Shown here: positions 1 through 5,439 of the stretch, in pieces | Numbering within the stretch: position 1 is the stretch's first letter | Layout of the letters: every line of letters starts with the position of its first letter | Source: RGIG1828 sp045546535 | GTDB taxonomy: Bacteria > Bacillota > Clostridia > UMGS1810 | Length of the DNA: 6,196 bases | Reading direction: 5' to 3' | NCBI GenBank assembly: GCA_045546535.1 | Contig: JAZQDA010000084.1 | Coordinates: 1 to 6,196, forward strand | Program-made: the position numbers and the translations under genes | The notes under the pieces: model-generated | What the model was told of the DNA's origin: nothing | Seen by the model: only the letters and a program-made list of their open reading frames with translations | Database searches by the model: none

Positions 1-63
1 CACCGTTCGGTCTCTACTCTCTTGTTCGGGTATGTACCTTTGTGTTCTTCTATGGTCTGCCAT
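1..63 (-). CDS. N-terminal fragment of an unknown protein, cut by the window edge
   Basis: Reading the minus strand, an ATG at 63 opens a frame that stays open for 21 codons to the window edge. It begins MADHRRTQRY and is rich in Arg, Glu and Thr. A purine-rich AGAGAGG lies about 9 nt upstream and can act as the ribosome binding site. An in-frame TTG at 81 is an alternative start, with a TAA nine nucleotides further upstream. It follows the 200-aa gene at 145-747 on the same strand after an 81-nt gap and is probably in the same operon. Too little is visible to name a family. Confidence 0.4.
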   Translation of the reverse strand, partial: MADHRRTQRYIPEQESRDRTV

Positions 64-128
64 TCGCCTATCCTCTCTCAATGCTCTTTACAGGTCTGCT
101 CGTTCTTCTCTGCCTGTTTGCAGTCTTT

Positions 129-147
129 TAACATTCAAAGAATGTTA
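129..147. repeat. Perfect 8-bp inverted repeat over the stop codon of the 200-aa gene
   Basis: TAACATTC (129-136) and GAATGTTA (140-147) form a perfect 8-bp stem with a 3-nt AAA loop. It includes the TAA stop of the minus-strand gene at 145-747. Only a few A residues follow it on the minus strand and no T-tract, so it is not a canonical intrinsic terminator. It may stabilise a processed mRNA 3' end or couple translation with the next gene. Confidence 0.5.
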
Positions 148-747
148 TTCGCCTTGTATATCCATTAAAATTTCATCAACATATTCTCTATAAGGTCTAT
201 ACCATTTATCATTATTACCCCTGTAAATCAATTCTTCAATGAGTGTTATATCCGTTTCGGTTTCTTCAAAAACCTTTTGCAAGTCCTCATTGCTTGGTAT
301 GTTTCTTTGATTTTTAGGTGTGTAAATAATGGTAAAGGTATCGTTATCGGGATAAAGGGTATATGTCTTTTTTAGTGTTGAAACAGTTTCAAGAATAGTG
401 TCAGGCGGTTGCGGTGTGTTTTCTTTGTCGCTTTCCTCGGTATCTTTTAATTTATGCCTGTTTATCCATTCTCTTGTCGCTGCCGCCGTTTTTTCCATAT
501 AGGTAGTAAAAAGTGTTCGGGTTGCTCTGTCTCGGTCAATGATTGTTTCAAGGTCTTTTGGTAGCGGTTGTGTGCCACCTGTCCTATCGTAGAACATTAG
601 CGACAAGAATATCGCCCCTGTTTCTTCAAGGGTGTATTCTTCATAAAGAGTGTCAAACCATTCGTAATAACAAAGGTTTCCTTGCTTTTCTGCCCATTTC
701 TGTTTTTGCACTTTTGATAAAGTGTCATAATAATTGTTCGTTTTCAT
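145..747 (-). CDS. Hypothetical 200-aa acidic protein of a mobile element
   Basis: I do not recognise this protein with certainty. The start at 747 is well supported by AAGGAG at 754-759 with a 6-nt spacer. The N-terminal half (about 20-105) is predicted helical, with WFDTLYEEYTLEETGAIFL, then a Gly-Gly turn, an IDRDRATR segment and an aromatic YMEKTAAATREW helix. This layout recalls the N-terminal domain of phage and ICE proteins grouped as DUF6291 or replisome-organizer-like, but that is a resemblance by eye. Residues about 100-120 form a charged, Pro-containing linker. The C-terminal part is acidic and Tyr-rich. No transmembrane segment, signal peptide or catalytic motif is seen. It lies divergently from the restriction operon and upstream of the truncated gene at 1-63, so it may belong to the replication or maintenance module of the element. 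Confidence 0.72.
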   Translation of the reverse strand: MKTNNYYDTLSKVQKQKWAEKQGNLCYYEWFDTLYEEYTLEETGAIFLSLMFYDRTGGTQPLPKDLETIIDRDRATRTLFTTYMEKTAAATREWINRHKLKDTEESDKENTPQPPDTILETVSTLKKTYTLYPDNDTFTIIYTPKNQRNIPSNEDLQKVFEETETDITLIEELIYRGNNDKWYRPYREYVDEILMDIQGE

Positions 748-764
748 AAAAAACTCCTTAAAAA

Positions 765-793
765 ATATTTCTCTTACGAGATAAAAGAAATAT
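765..793. promoter_or_regulatory. Operator-like inverted repeat upstream of the 200-aa gene
   Basis: ATATTTCT (765-772) is repeated exactly as AGAAATAT (786-793), giving an 8-bp dyad with a 13-nt centre that itself carries TCTC-TTAC-GAGA. It sits directly upstream of the AAGGAG of the minus-strand gene (754-759), hence in its leader or promoter region, and about 50 nt from the divergent promoter of the restriction operon. It could be a repressor site or an mRNA hairpin close to the ribosome binding site. No strong minus-strand promoter was found here; TTGTAA-17-TATTTC is the best weak candidate. Confidence 0.45.
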
Positions 794-843
794 GACAGAT
801 AAGGAGCAGTTACAATTTTTTCTGCATAAGTTTTTTAAAGTGA

Positions 844-872
844 TTTACTTTATATAAAAAATGTGTTATAAT
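844..872 (+). promoter_or_regulatory. Sigma-A-type promoter of the restriction-modification operon
   Basis: TTTACT (844-849), a 17-nt spacer, and a perfect TATAAT (867-872) preceded by TGT form an extended -10 promoter. Transcription would start near 879 and give a short leader of about 30 nt with AAGGGG at 895-900 before the nuclease ATG at 911. Nothing else in this gap (748-910) looks coding. Confidence 0.75.
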
Positions 873-910
873 GGCAAAATGAACAAAAGATTTCAAGGGG
901 TAGGTTTAAA

Positions 911-1726
911 ATGGATATGCAAAAACAAAAAGCAATAGAAATTGTTGTTGATACCGCTATTGATTCATTTGCAGAGGGTTTAATCAGTCGCTATACCGAT
1001 GAGGTTGATGATGTTAACGGTGTTATAAATATGAAGAAAAACAACTGTTTCATTGCTGAACTTGGCGAAGAATTTATGTTTTATTCTGCTTTTGTTAGGT
1101 CTTTTGATTCTTCTTTTGGTAATGTTTTAGAAAAAATGGGAAACAATATTGCCAAATTATCTTATGAGGTAAAAGATGATATTGATTCATTTATATTACC
1201 CGACCAAATCAGTCGCATTTCTTCAATATTAGATAGTTATGTAGACCATACGACCACACCCGATATATCTCATTATTCTACATATTCATCAATCTATCCA
1301 AAAGATATAACAAGTTACAAAAGAACACATGTAACAGACAACTATTTTTATTGCAAAGAAAAAAACGAACATTATCTGATAGAATTAAAAGCATCAGGCG
1401 ATTTAGATAATAAAAAAGCAAGAGCAGAAAAAACCGCATTGTTAGAAGAATATTTCTTATTAAAAAACCAATTAAAAGATGATACCACCGCAAAGATAAA
1501 AATATTCTTTGGAACTGCATACAATAAATTTGGAGAAGGAAAGGTTTGGAAACAGGAAAGGGTTAAACAATTTTTTGCAGAAGATGAATTATTGATTGGT
1601 AGAGAATATTGGAATTTTGTTTGTAATGATGAATCGGGTTTTGAAATTGTCTTTAATCAATACAAAAAATCTGCCGATAAAATAAGAGCTGCATTATCAA
1701 AAATAAAAGGAATGTATTTTAGATGA
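911..1726 (+). CDS. Type II restriction endonuclease, TdeIII-like PD-(D/E)xK fold
   Basis: This 271-aa protein is the nuclease of a restriction-modification pair. A PD-(D/E)xK-type active site can be placed at Asp143 (TD143NYF), Glu158 and Lys160 (IELK), followed by a charged GDLDNKKARAEK stretch. The N-terminal region carries SAFVRSFDSSFGNVLEKM (about 59-76), and the C-terminus carries VWKQERVKQFF and the GREYWNFV motif (about 230-237). These resemble the TdeIII family of type II enzymes, whose named members cut GGNCC; the assignment is by memory of the pattern, and the recognition site here is unknown. Its TGA stop overlaps the methyltransferase ATG by 4 nt, which implies translational coupling. 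The start at 911 has AAGGGG 10 nt upstream and an extended -10 promoter at 844-872. No controller (C) protein gene is present. The length is normal for a type II nuclease. Confidence 0.8.
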   Translation: MDMQKQKAIEIVVDTAIDSFAEGLISRYTDEVDDVNGVINMKKNNCFIAELGEEFMFYSAFVRSFDSSFGNVLEKMGNNIAKLSYEVKDDIDSFILPDQISRISSILDSYVDHTTTPDISHYSTYSSIYPKDITSYKRTHVTDNYFYCKEKNEHYLIELKASGDLDNKKARAEKTALLEEYFLLKNQLKDDTTAKIKIFFGTAYNKFGEGKVWKQERVKQFFAEDELLIGREYWNFVCNDESGFEIVFNQYKKSADKIRAALSKIKGMYFR

Positions 1727-2454
1727 TAAATATTCAAGATATAGAAAAATATTTATTGATAAATGATGATTGTTTTTCTGCACTAAAAACCATACCCGAC
1801 AATTCAATAGATTTGATATTAACCGACCCACCTTATAATATCGCAAAATATTCAACTGGTAATATGAAATTTGATTGGCGGTCAGAAATAAACAATGACC
1901 TTGCAGAATGGGATTTAACGGAACTGCAACCCAAAGACTTAATAGATGAATTTAAACGAATTTTAAAACCAAACGGAAATATATTTATATTTTGTTCTTA
2001 TAACATTATTGGTGAATATCACAAAGTTTTTGACCCCGAATTTGATACATTTCAATTTATGGTATGGCACAAAACAAACCCTGTTCCAAATTTTCGAAAA
2101 TCATCATTTTTAAATAGTTGCGAACTGATAGTCAGTTGTTGGAATAAAGGGCATACTTGGAATTTTACCAATCAAAAAGATATGCACAATTTTATTGAAT
2201 CAGGTATATGTATGGGTTCTGAAAGAATAAAAGATGAAAATGGAAAGAATTTGCATCCAACACAAAAGCCCGTATCAATTCTTGAAAAGATTATCAAAAT
2301 AGCATCCAATGAAAATGACATTGTTTTAGATTGCTTTAATGGTGTTGGTAGCACAGGTGTTGCCTCATTGAAAAACAATCGCAGATATATTGGAATCGAA
2401 ATTGATAAAACATATATGAAAGCAACTGAACAAAGATTGCAAGTGTTAAAATAA
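1723..2454 (+). CDS. Type II DNA methyltransferase, beta class (probable N6-adenine)
   Basis: This 243-aa enzyme transfers methyl from S-adenosylmethionine to an exocyclic amino group in DNA and protects host sites from the partner nuclease. The catalytic motif IV, DPPY, is at 35-38. The HPTQKP motif (motif X region) is at 178-183. The SAM-binding motif I, DCFNGVGSTG, is at 203-212, followed by GIEID. Having DPPY before the SAM motif defines the beta class (HinfI, MboII and DpnA type). DPPY favours N6-adenine, although N4-cytosine cannot be excluded. The segment about 105-177, with WHKTNPVPN, should hold the target-recognition domain. It starts inside the nuclease stop codon (ATGA), with AAGGA 11 nt upstream at 1707-1711. 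The usual GxG motif reads FNGVG, an acceptable variant. The gene is full length. Confidence 0.93.
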   Translation: MINIQDIEKYLLINDDCFSALKTIPDNSIDLILTDPPYNIAKYSTGNMKFDWRSEINNDLAEWDLTELQPKDLIDEFKRILKPNGNIFIFCSYNIIGEYHKVFDPEFDTFQFMVWHKTNPVPNFRKSSFLNSCELIVSCWNKGHTWNFTNQKDMHNFIESGICMGSERIKDENGKNLHPTQKPVSILEKIIKIASNENDIVLDCFNGVGSTGVASLKNNRRYIGIEIDKTYMKATEQRLQVLK

Positions 2455-2459
2455 TAATG

Positions 2460-2491
2460 AAAAGGTATGCAGAATTTACTGCATACCTTTT
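2460..2491. terminator. Perfect bidirectional intrinsic terminator between convergent genes
   Basis: AAAAGGTATGCAG (2460-2472) pairs perfectly with CTGCATACCTTTT (2479-2491), a 13-bp stem with a 6-nt AATTTA loop. The arms supply the A- and T-runs in both directions. It ends the restriction-modification operon from the left and the 33-aa gene (2493-2594) from the right. Confidence 0.88.
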
Positions 2492-2492
2492 C

Positions 2493-2594
2493 TTATTCGT
2501 CTATGATTTCTTTTTGTAAGGTTTCATATAATGCCTGTATATCTTGTTCAACGGCATTTCTTTTTTGCTCTAAATCGTAAAGTGTTTCGTTCAT
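2493..2594 (-). CDS. 33-aa micro-protein, acidic amphipathic helix
   Basis: A minus-strand ATG at 2594 begins a 33-codon frame, MNETLYDLEQKRNAVEQ..., ending in IIDE and TAA. It is supported by a strong AAAGGAG at 2605-2611 (10-nt spacer), a candidate promoter at 2623-2651 and a perfect terminator starting 2 nt after the stop. Leucine and other hydrophobic residues recur about every three to four positions (L5, L8, V15, I19, L22, L26, I30), which suggests one amphipathic or coiled-coil helix. Function is unknown. Its position beside the relaxase leader suggests a regulatory or mobilization accessory role, but this is inference. Confidence 0.6.
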   Translation of the reverse strand: MNETLYDLEQKRNAVEQDIQALYETLQKEIIDE

Positions 2595-2622
2595 TTTTTG
2601 TTTGCTCCTTTCCGTTTTCTTT

Positions 2623-2651
2623 ACAATAAATATGATATATATTTTTGTAAA
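2623..2651 (-). promoter_or_regulatory. Candidate promoter of the 33-aa gene
   Basis: On the minus strand TTTACA (2651-2646), a 17-nt spacer and TATTGT (2628-2623) give a plausible sigma-A promoter starting transcription near 2616, just before the AAAGGAG at 2611-2605. TTTACA at 2620-2625 and TGTAAA at 2646-2651 also form an inverted repeat bracketing an AT-rich core. Confidence 0.45.
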
Positions 2652-2655
2652 TGGC

Positions 2656-2696
2656 GGTCTGCAAGACCTTACAGGATTGGTACAATCCGTAGTAAG
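2656..2696. promoter_or_regulatory. Promoter-like region of the relaxase gene with two compact dyads
   Basis: A plus-strand extended -10, TGG-TACAAT (TACAAT 2681-2686), with a weak -35 near CTGCAA (2659-2664), is the best promoter candidate for the relaxase gene. Dyads cover it. GGTCT-GCA-AGACC lies at 2656-2668. GGATTG (2674-2679) pairs with CAATCC (2683-2688) across a GTA loop, nested inside CTTAC (2668-2672) and GTAAG (2692-2696). A dyad centred on the -10 box fits an operator, and MobV relaxases such as pMV158 MobM are known to bind oriT and control their own promoter. The promoter call is weak; the dyads are exact. Confidence 0.5.
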
Positions 2697-2841
2697 TCAT
2701 ATTTCTGCCGAAATAAAACCAGATTTCACATACTGATTTTATAGAGCAGAGATATGACCTTCCTTAAAAATTTCCGAAGGCTACCACAAATTTTTAAGGA
2801 AGGTAAAAACGGCGACACCTTTCCTTTCGTGTGTGTTGCCG
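2696..2841 (+). promoter_or_regulatory. Structured leader of the relaxase gene / candidate oriT
   Basis: Three large inverted repeats follow one another. First, a 13-bp arm at 2696-2708 pairs with 2746-2758 with one mismatch, and continues with ATAAAACCAG (2713-2722) against CTGATTTTAT (2733-2742), again with one mismatch. Second, a perfect 17-bp repeat joins 2757-2773 to 2788-2804 across a 14-nt loop. Third, CGGCGACAC (2810-2818) pairs with GTGTTGCCG (2833-2841) with a single G-U. In addition ACCTTTCCTT (2817-2826) could pair with AAGGAAGGT (2796-2804), which is already used by the second hairpin, so the second stem and this alternative exclude each other. MobV origins of transfer lie upstream of mob and are made of inverted repeats. 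A cis-acting RNA switch is the other reading. Confidence 0.55.
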
Positions 2842-2882
2842 TTCCTTTGCTCTCGCATATTAAGAGTAAAGGAGTTTTTGAT

Positions 2883-3569
2883 ATGAGCAACTATGCAATA
2901 ATGCGATTTCAAAAATACAAGTTGGGGTCTGTTGCAAATATTGAGCGACACCAAAAATACAGAGAGCGACTGCACAACCGAGCACACCCCGAAAGAGAAA
3001 AAGAAAATATTTCATATAGTCAATTTAATGAAACAATGACAAGGACATTAAAAAGAGCAATTAAAGCTCAAGAGAAAGCAACAGGCAAAAAGGTGCGAAA
3101 AGATGCCGTTGTATTAACGGAGTTTGTTTTGACTTTTTCACCTGAAATGGAAAATCAAATTGATAAAAACGAGTGGATAAAGGCAAATGTCAAATGGTTG
3201 TGTAAAACCTTTGGCAAGGATAAATTACTTAAATTGTTTACCAATGCAGATGAAAAAACATTTCATATCCATGCCTATATTTCCACTTTTGATAATGGCA
3301 AGTTTAATTCAAGTAAGTATTTTGGAAAGAAATCTCAAATAATTGAATTACAAGATACTTATGCGGCTGATATGGCACAATTTGGTCTTGCTCGTGGCGA
3401 AAGCAAAGAACAGACAGGGGCAAAACACCAAACCTTACACGAATGGCATAAAGCAGAAAGTGAAAGGTTGGAAAAAGAACTAATTGAAATGGCAAACAAT
3501 GTTTTATCAGATGAAAAGGAAATTGCACCGCAATCCCTTGAAAGTGATATTTTTGATGAATTGAGGTAG
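2883..3569 (+). CDS. Short MobV-family (Mob/Pre) relaxase
   Basis: This 228-aa protein matches the N-terminal catalytic domain of MobV relaxases, which nick oriT and lead the strand during mobilization. The start MSNYAIMRFQK is the family motif I. His23 in IERH aligns with the nucleophilic His22 of pMV158 MobM. RKDAVVLTEF (72-81) is motif II. The metal motif, normally HxDExxPHxH, reads N121-A-D-E124-K-T-F-H128-I-H130, so the first His is Asn and the Pro is Phe. MobV proteins are usually 400-500 aa; this one lacks the C-terminal half but ends naturally. The ATG at 2883 is chosen because AAAGGAG (2868-2874) stands 8 nt before it and motif I begins there; the frame is open back to 2754. The 55-aa gene follows after 4 nt. 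It could be an active minimal relaxase or a divergent regulatory or plasmid-recombination protein. Confidence 0.85.
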   Translation: MSNYAIMRFQKYKLGSVANIERHQKYRERLHNRAHPEREKENISYSQFNETMTRTLKRAIKAQEKATGKKVRKDAVVLTEFVLTFSPEMENQIDKNEWIKANVKWLCKTFGKDKLLKLFTNADEKTFHIHAYISTFDNGKFNSSKYFGKKSQIIELQDTYAADMAQFGLARGESKEQTGAKHQTLHEWHKAESERLEKELIEMANNVLSDEKEIAPQSLESDIFDELR

Positions 3570-3573
3570 TTTT

Positions 3574-3741
3574 ATGTGTAATGATTCCGATTATGAAAAA
3601 GAGTGCAAAAGGTGTAATGTTGAGAAATGGAAAAAGGCACTCCGTATAGCAGAAATACGGAAAGAATTAAATTGCACTTATGAACAAGCAGAGCAAATTT
3701 ATAATGATGAAAAAACAAAAAAAGATATGAGAGAAAACTAA
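3574..3741 (+). CDS. 55-aa CxxC protein cotranscribed with the relaxase
   Basis: An ATG at 3574, with GAGG at 3563-3566 (7-nt spacer) overlapping the end of the relaxase gene, opens a 55-codon frame beginning MCNDSDYEKECKRC and ending DMREN. The protein is small and highly charged, with one CxxC pair (Cys11 and Cys14), further Cys at 2 and 34, and a predicted helix over about 15-55. One CxxC is not enough for a classical zinc ribbon, but dimers or Cys2/Cys34 might complete a site. The tight spacing indicates an operon with the relaxase and possibly a mobilization-accessory or autoregulatory role. The TAA lies inside the loop of the terminator at 3718-3761. I do not recognise the family. Confidence 0.7.
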   Translation: MCNDSDYEKECKRCNVEKWKKALRIAEIRKELNCTYEQAEQIYNDEKTKKDMREN

Positions 3742-3761
3742 AAATCTCTCATATCTTTTTT
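3718..3761. terminator. Perfect 17-bp bidirectional terminator
   Basis: AAAAAAGATATGAGAGA (3718-3734) pairs perfectly with 3745-3761 across a 10-nt loop. The A6 and T6 runs at the stem ends serve both directions. It separates the relaxase operon (plus) from the recombinase gene (minus, stop at 3763), and its loop contains the stop codon of the 55-aa gene. Confidence 0.88.
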
Positions 3762-3762
3762 G

Positions 3763-5295
3763 TTATATCTTCCAAGCAATCTCAAATGTATTTATATCAT
3801 TTGTAAGATATATTTTATCAATCATAAAATCAATTATTTGCCGTTTTTCTTCGGTGTTAAGGTCAATGTATTTAATACCCTTACTAATGCTTTCTTTGAG
3901 TGTTAGATTGTGTTTTAAGAAGATTTCCAAAGTACCTGATGAACTTAATGCGACTTGTTGTCTATATTCTAATTCATCAATTTCAGTTTGTAATCTTATA
4001 ACGGTGTTTTTTATTGCCTTTTTACCTATTTCATCATCACCAAATGTACTAACTAGTTCATCAAGTTTTGCTTGTTTGGTTTTTATTTCTTCGTTGGCTT
4101 TATATGCGATTTTAATTCTTTCTTGCCATAGTCCGTGTAGGTTGTCAAGTTGCTTTTGTATTTCTTCGCCAACCGTTTCCTGCAACACCCAAAAATTGAT
4201 ATTATTAAACTTTTCTTTACAAGTGTGCAAACTGCGGTTTCCGTAACAGTCAAGATACGGTCTGCCGTTTGTACTTTGACTATAAGATTTAATTGCATAA
4301 CCACAAGATTTGCATTTTAATTTTCCACCAAGTTCTTCCAATAGTCCTGCGGTGTTGTTTCGTGTGAATTGTTGATTTTCTGCAAGTCGCTCTTGAACAC
4401 TAACATAATTTATACTTGGTATAAAACCTTCAAAATTAGTTAAATAAACACTTTGTTCTTCCATAGTGGTATATGAACGGATATTTGCATTTCCCACCTT
4501 TTTGCCAATAATATGTGCCGTTCTTGTTCCGTCCCATTCTTCTTCACTGTTTAGAAACTTAATTTTCCGCTTTTTAAAGTATTTATAAAGAACTTTATCC
4601 GCTTTAACATATATGGGATTCTGCAAGATTTTTGATACTGTTACACTATCAAAAACATCTCTTTTGTGCGGTTTGAAACCCCTTTCGTTTAAGTTTCTTG
4701 CAACCTGTCCCAAGGTGCATTGTTCAACACCGTAATAAAGTGCGAACATTAACTCAACGGCTTCAATTTCTTCGGGTATTGGTATTAGTGTGGGTTTTTT
4801 GTCTTCGTTTCTGCCGTTCTTAAAACCAAAGGGAGCAGGACCACCCGCCCAACTGCCTGTTGTGGCGGTGCGGTAGTAATAATTGTCCTTAACTCGTTTT
4901 TGTATGTTGTTTCGTTCCATTTGAGCAAAAACGGCAAGTATGCCCATCATTGCCGTACCCATAGCAGATGATGTATCAAAACTTTCTGATGCACTTATAA
5001 ACTCACATTTGTGTTTATCCATTATCTCATAGAGTTTATAAAAATCAGTTATATTTCTACTTATACGGTCTAATTTATAAACAATAACCTTGCCTATCTT
5101 ATCAAGTTCAATATCATTTATAAGTCTTTTAAGGTCAGGTCTGTCAGTATTCTTACCGCTATAACCCTTATCTTTATAAATGATAGGTGTTTCGCTTTTG
5201 GTAAGAATTGAACATTGTTCAATCTGACCTTCGATACTCAAACTTTCCTTTTTGTCCACACTCTGCCTTGTGTATATTGCCGTTTGTTTTTTCAT
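3763..5295 (-). CDS. Large serine recombinase (TnpX/TndX-like integrase-excisionase)
   Basis: This 510-aa enzyme catalyses integration and excision through a 5'-phosphoserine DNA link. From the start MKKQTAIYTRQS, the catalytic domain covers about 1-140, with nucleophile Ser12 next to Arg10, the KLDRISRN motif (74-81) and QMERNNIQKR (125-134). A recombinase DNA-binding domain begins near PAPFGFK (153-159) and includes the TLGQVARNLNERG helix. A zinc ribbon uses Cys328, Cys331, Cys350 and Cys359. A coiled coil spans about 375-450, as in phage- and Tn4451-type enzymes. The ATG at 5295 is preferred: AAAGGA precedes it by about 12 nt and the family begins there. A TTG at 5328 in the same frame has no ribosome binding site. 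The gene lies at the right end of the element, transcribed inward from the promoter at 5407-5435. Confidence 0.95.
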   Translation of the reverse strand: MKKQTAIYTRQSVDKKESLSIEGQIEQCSILTKSETPIIYKDKGYSGKNTDRPDLKRLINDIELDKIGKVIVYKLDRISRNITDFYKLYEIMDKHKCEFISASESFDTSSAMGTAMMGILAVFAQMERNNIQKRVKDNYYYRTATTGSWAGGPAPFGFKNGRNEDKKPTLIPIPEEIEAVELMFALYYGVEQCTLGQVARNLNERGFKPHKRDVFDSVTVSKILQNPIYVKADKVLYKYFKKRKIKFLNSEEEWDGTRTAHIIGKKVGNANIRSYTTMEEQSVYLTNFEGFIPSINYVSVQERLAENQQFTRNNTAGLLEELGGKLKCKSCGYAIKSYSQSTNGRPYLDCYGNRSLHTCKEKFNNINFWVLQETVGEEIQKQLDNLHGLWQERIKIAYKANEEIKTKQAKLDELVSTFGDDEIGKKAIKNTVIRLQTEIDELEYRQQVALSSSGTLEIFLKHNLTLKESISKGIKYIDLNTEEKRQIIDFMIDKIYLTNDINTFEIAWKI

Positions 5296-5367
5296 TGTCT
5301 TTGTCCGTCCTTTTGTTGATAGATTCAAGTAATCTTATGTATAACATTATTTTTTCATCTTGAGATA

Positions 5368-5400
5368 AGTTTCTATATGTATGTGTTATCATACTAAACT
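5368..5400. repeat. Nested inverted repeat in the recombinase 5' leader
   Basis: GTATG (5379-5383) and CATAC (5390-5394) enclose TGTTAT, and AGTTT (5368-5372) with AAACT (5396-5400) form an outer pair with unequal internal loops. It lies about 50 bp inside the predicted element end, between promoter and start codon of the recombinase. It may be a recombinase or repressor contact, or an RNA hairpin near the transcript 5' end. Confidence 0.4.
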
Positions 5401-5406
5401 ATACTC

Positions 5407-5435
5407 ATTATAGCACAATGATATTCATTTGTCAT
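5407..5435 (-). promoter_or_regulatory. Strong promoter of the serine recombinase at the element end
   Basis: On the minus strand ATGACA (5435-5430), a 17-nt spacer and perfect TATAAT (5412-5407) with an upstream TGC form a near-consensus extended -10 promoter. The spacer contains the palindrome AATGA-TAT-TCATT (5417-5429), a possible operator. It is wholly inside the element, about 10 bp from the host junction, and lies within the foreign 3' extension of the disrupted deacetylase frame. The transcript leader would be about 105 nt. Confidence 0.75.
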
Positions 5436-5439
5436 TACT

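Noticed and set aside
78..134. 18-codon minus-strand frame between the 200-aa gene and the left-edge gene
   Set aside because: No ribosome binding site of its own, no recognisable features, and its length is expected by chance.
1278..1520. Antisense frame rich in Leu and Phe inside the nuclease gene
   Set aside because: It is a by-product of AT-rich coding on the other strand, with no ribosome binding site; the hydrophobic content comes from Lys and Glu codons read backwards. The same holds for antisense frames at 543-749, 2172-2378, 2781-2987, 3304-3528, 3854-4246 and the same-strand shadow at 4083-4304.
2805..2841. Minus-strand intrinsic terminator: the CGGCAACAC/GTGTCGCCG hairpin followed by T5
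   Set aside because: The shape is right for a minus-strand terminator, and it could end an antisense RNA to the relaxase. However, I found no convincing minus-strand promoter between 2842 and 2980, so I treat it as part of the leader structure.
2829..2841. GTGTGTT resembling the GTGTG/T nick site of pMV158-type origins
   Set aside because: The bases match, but in pMV158 the nick lies in a hairpin loop between TATA-type arms, while here the motif forms one arm of the stem. The same short motif is expected by chance elsewhere, for example near 411-420 and 862-868.
2754..2882. In-frame N-terminal extension of the relaxase starting at ATG 2754
   Set aside because: The family's motif I starts at the ATG of 2883, which has a perfect AAAGGAG 8 nt upstream. 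The extension runs through the inverted repeats, and its sequence resembles no relaxase. A leader peptide role is possible but has no support.
5296..5328. TTG start at 5328 for the serine recombinase
   Set aside because: No ribosome binding site precedes it, and the conserved catalytic domain starts at the ATG of 5295, which has AAAGGA upstream.
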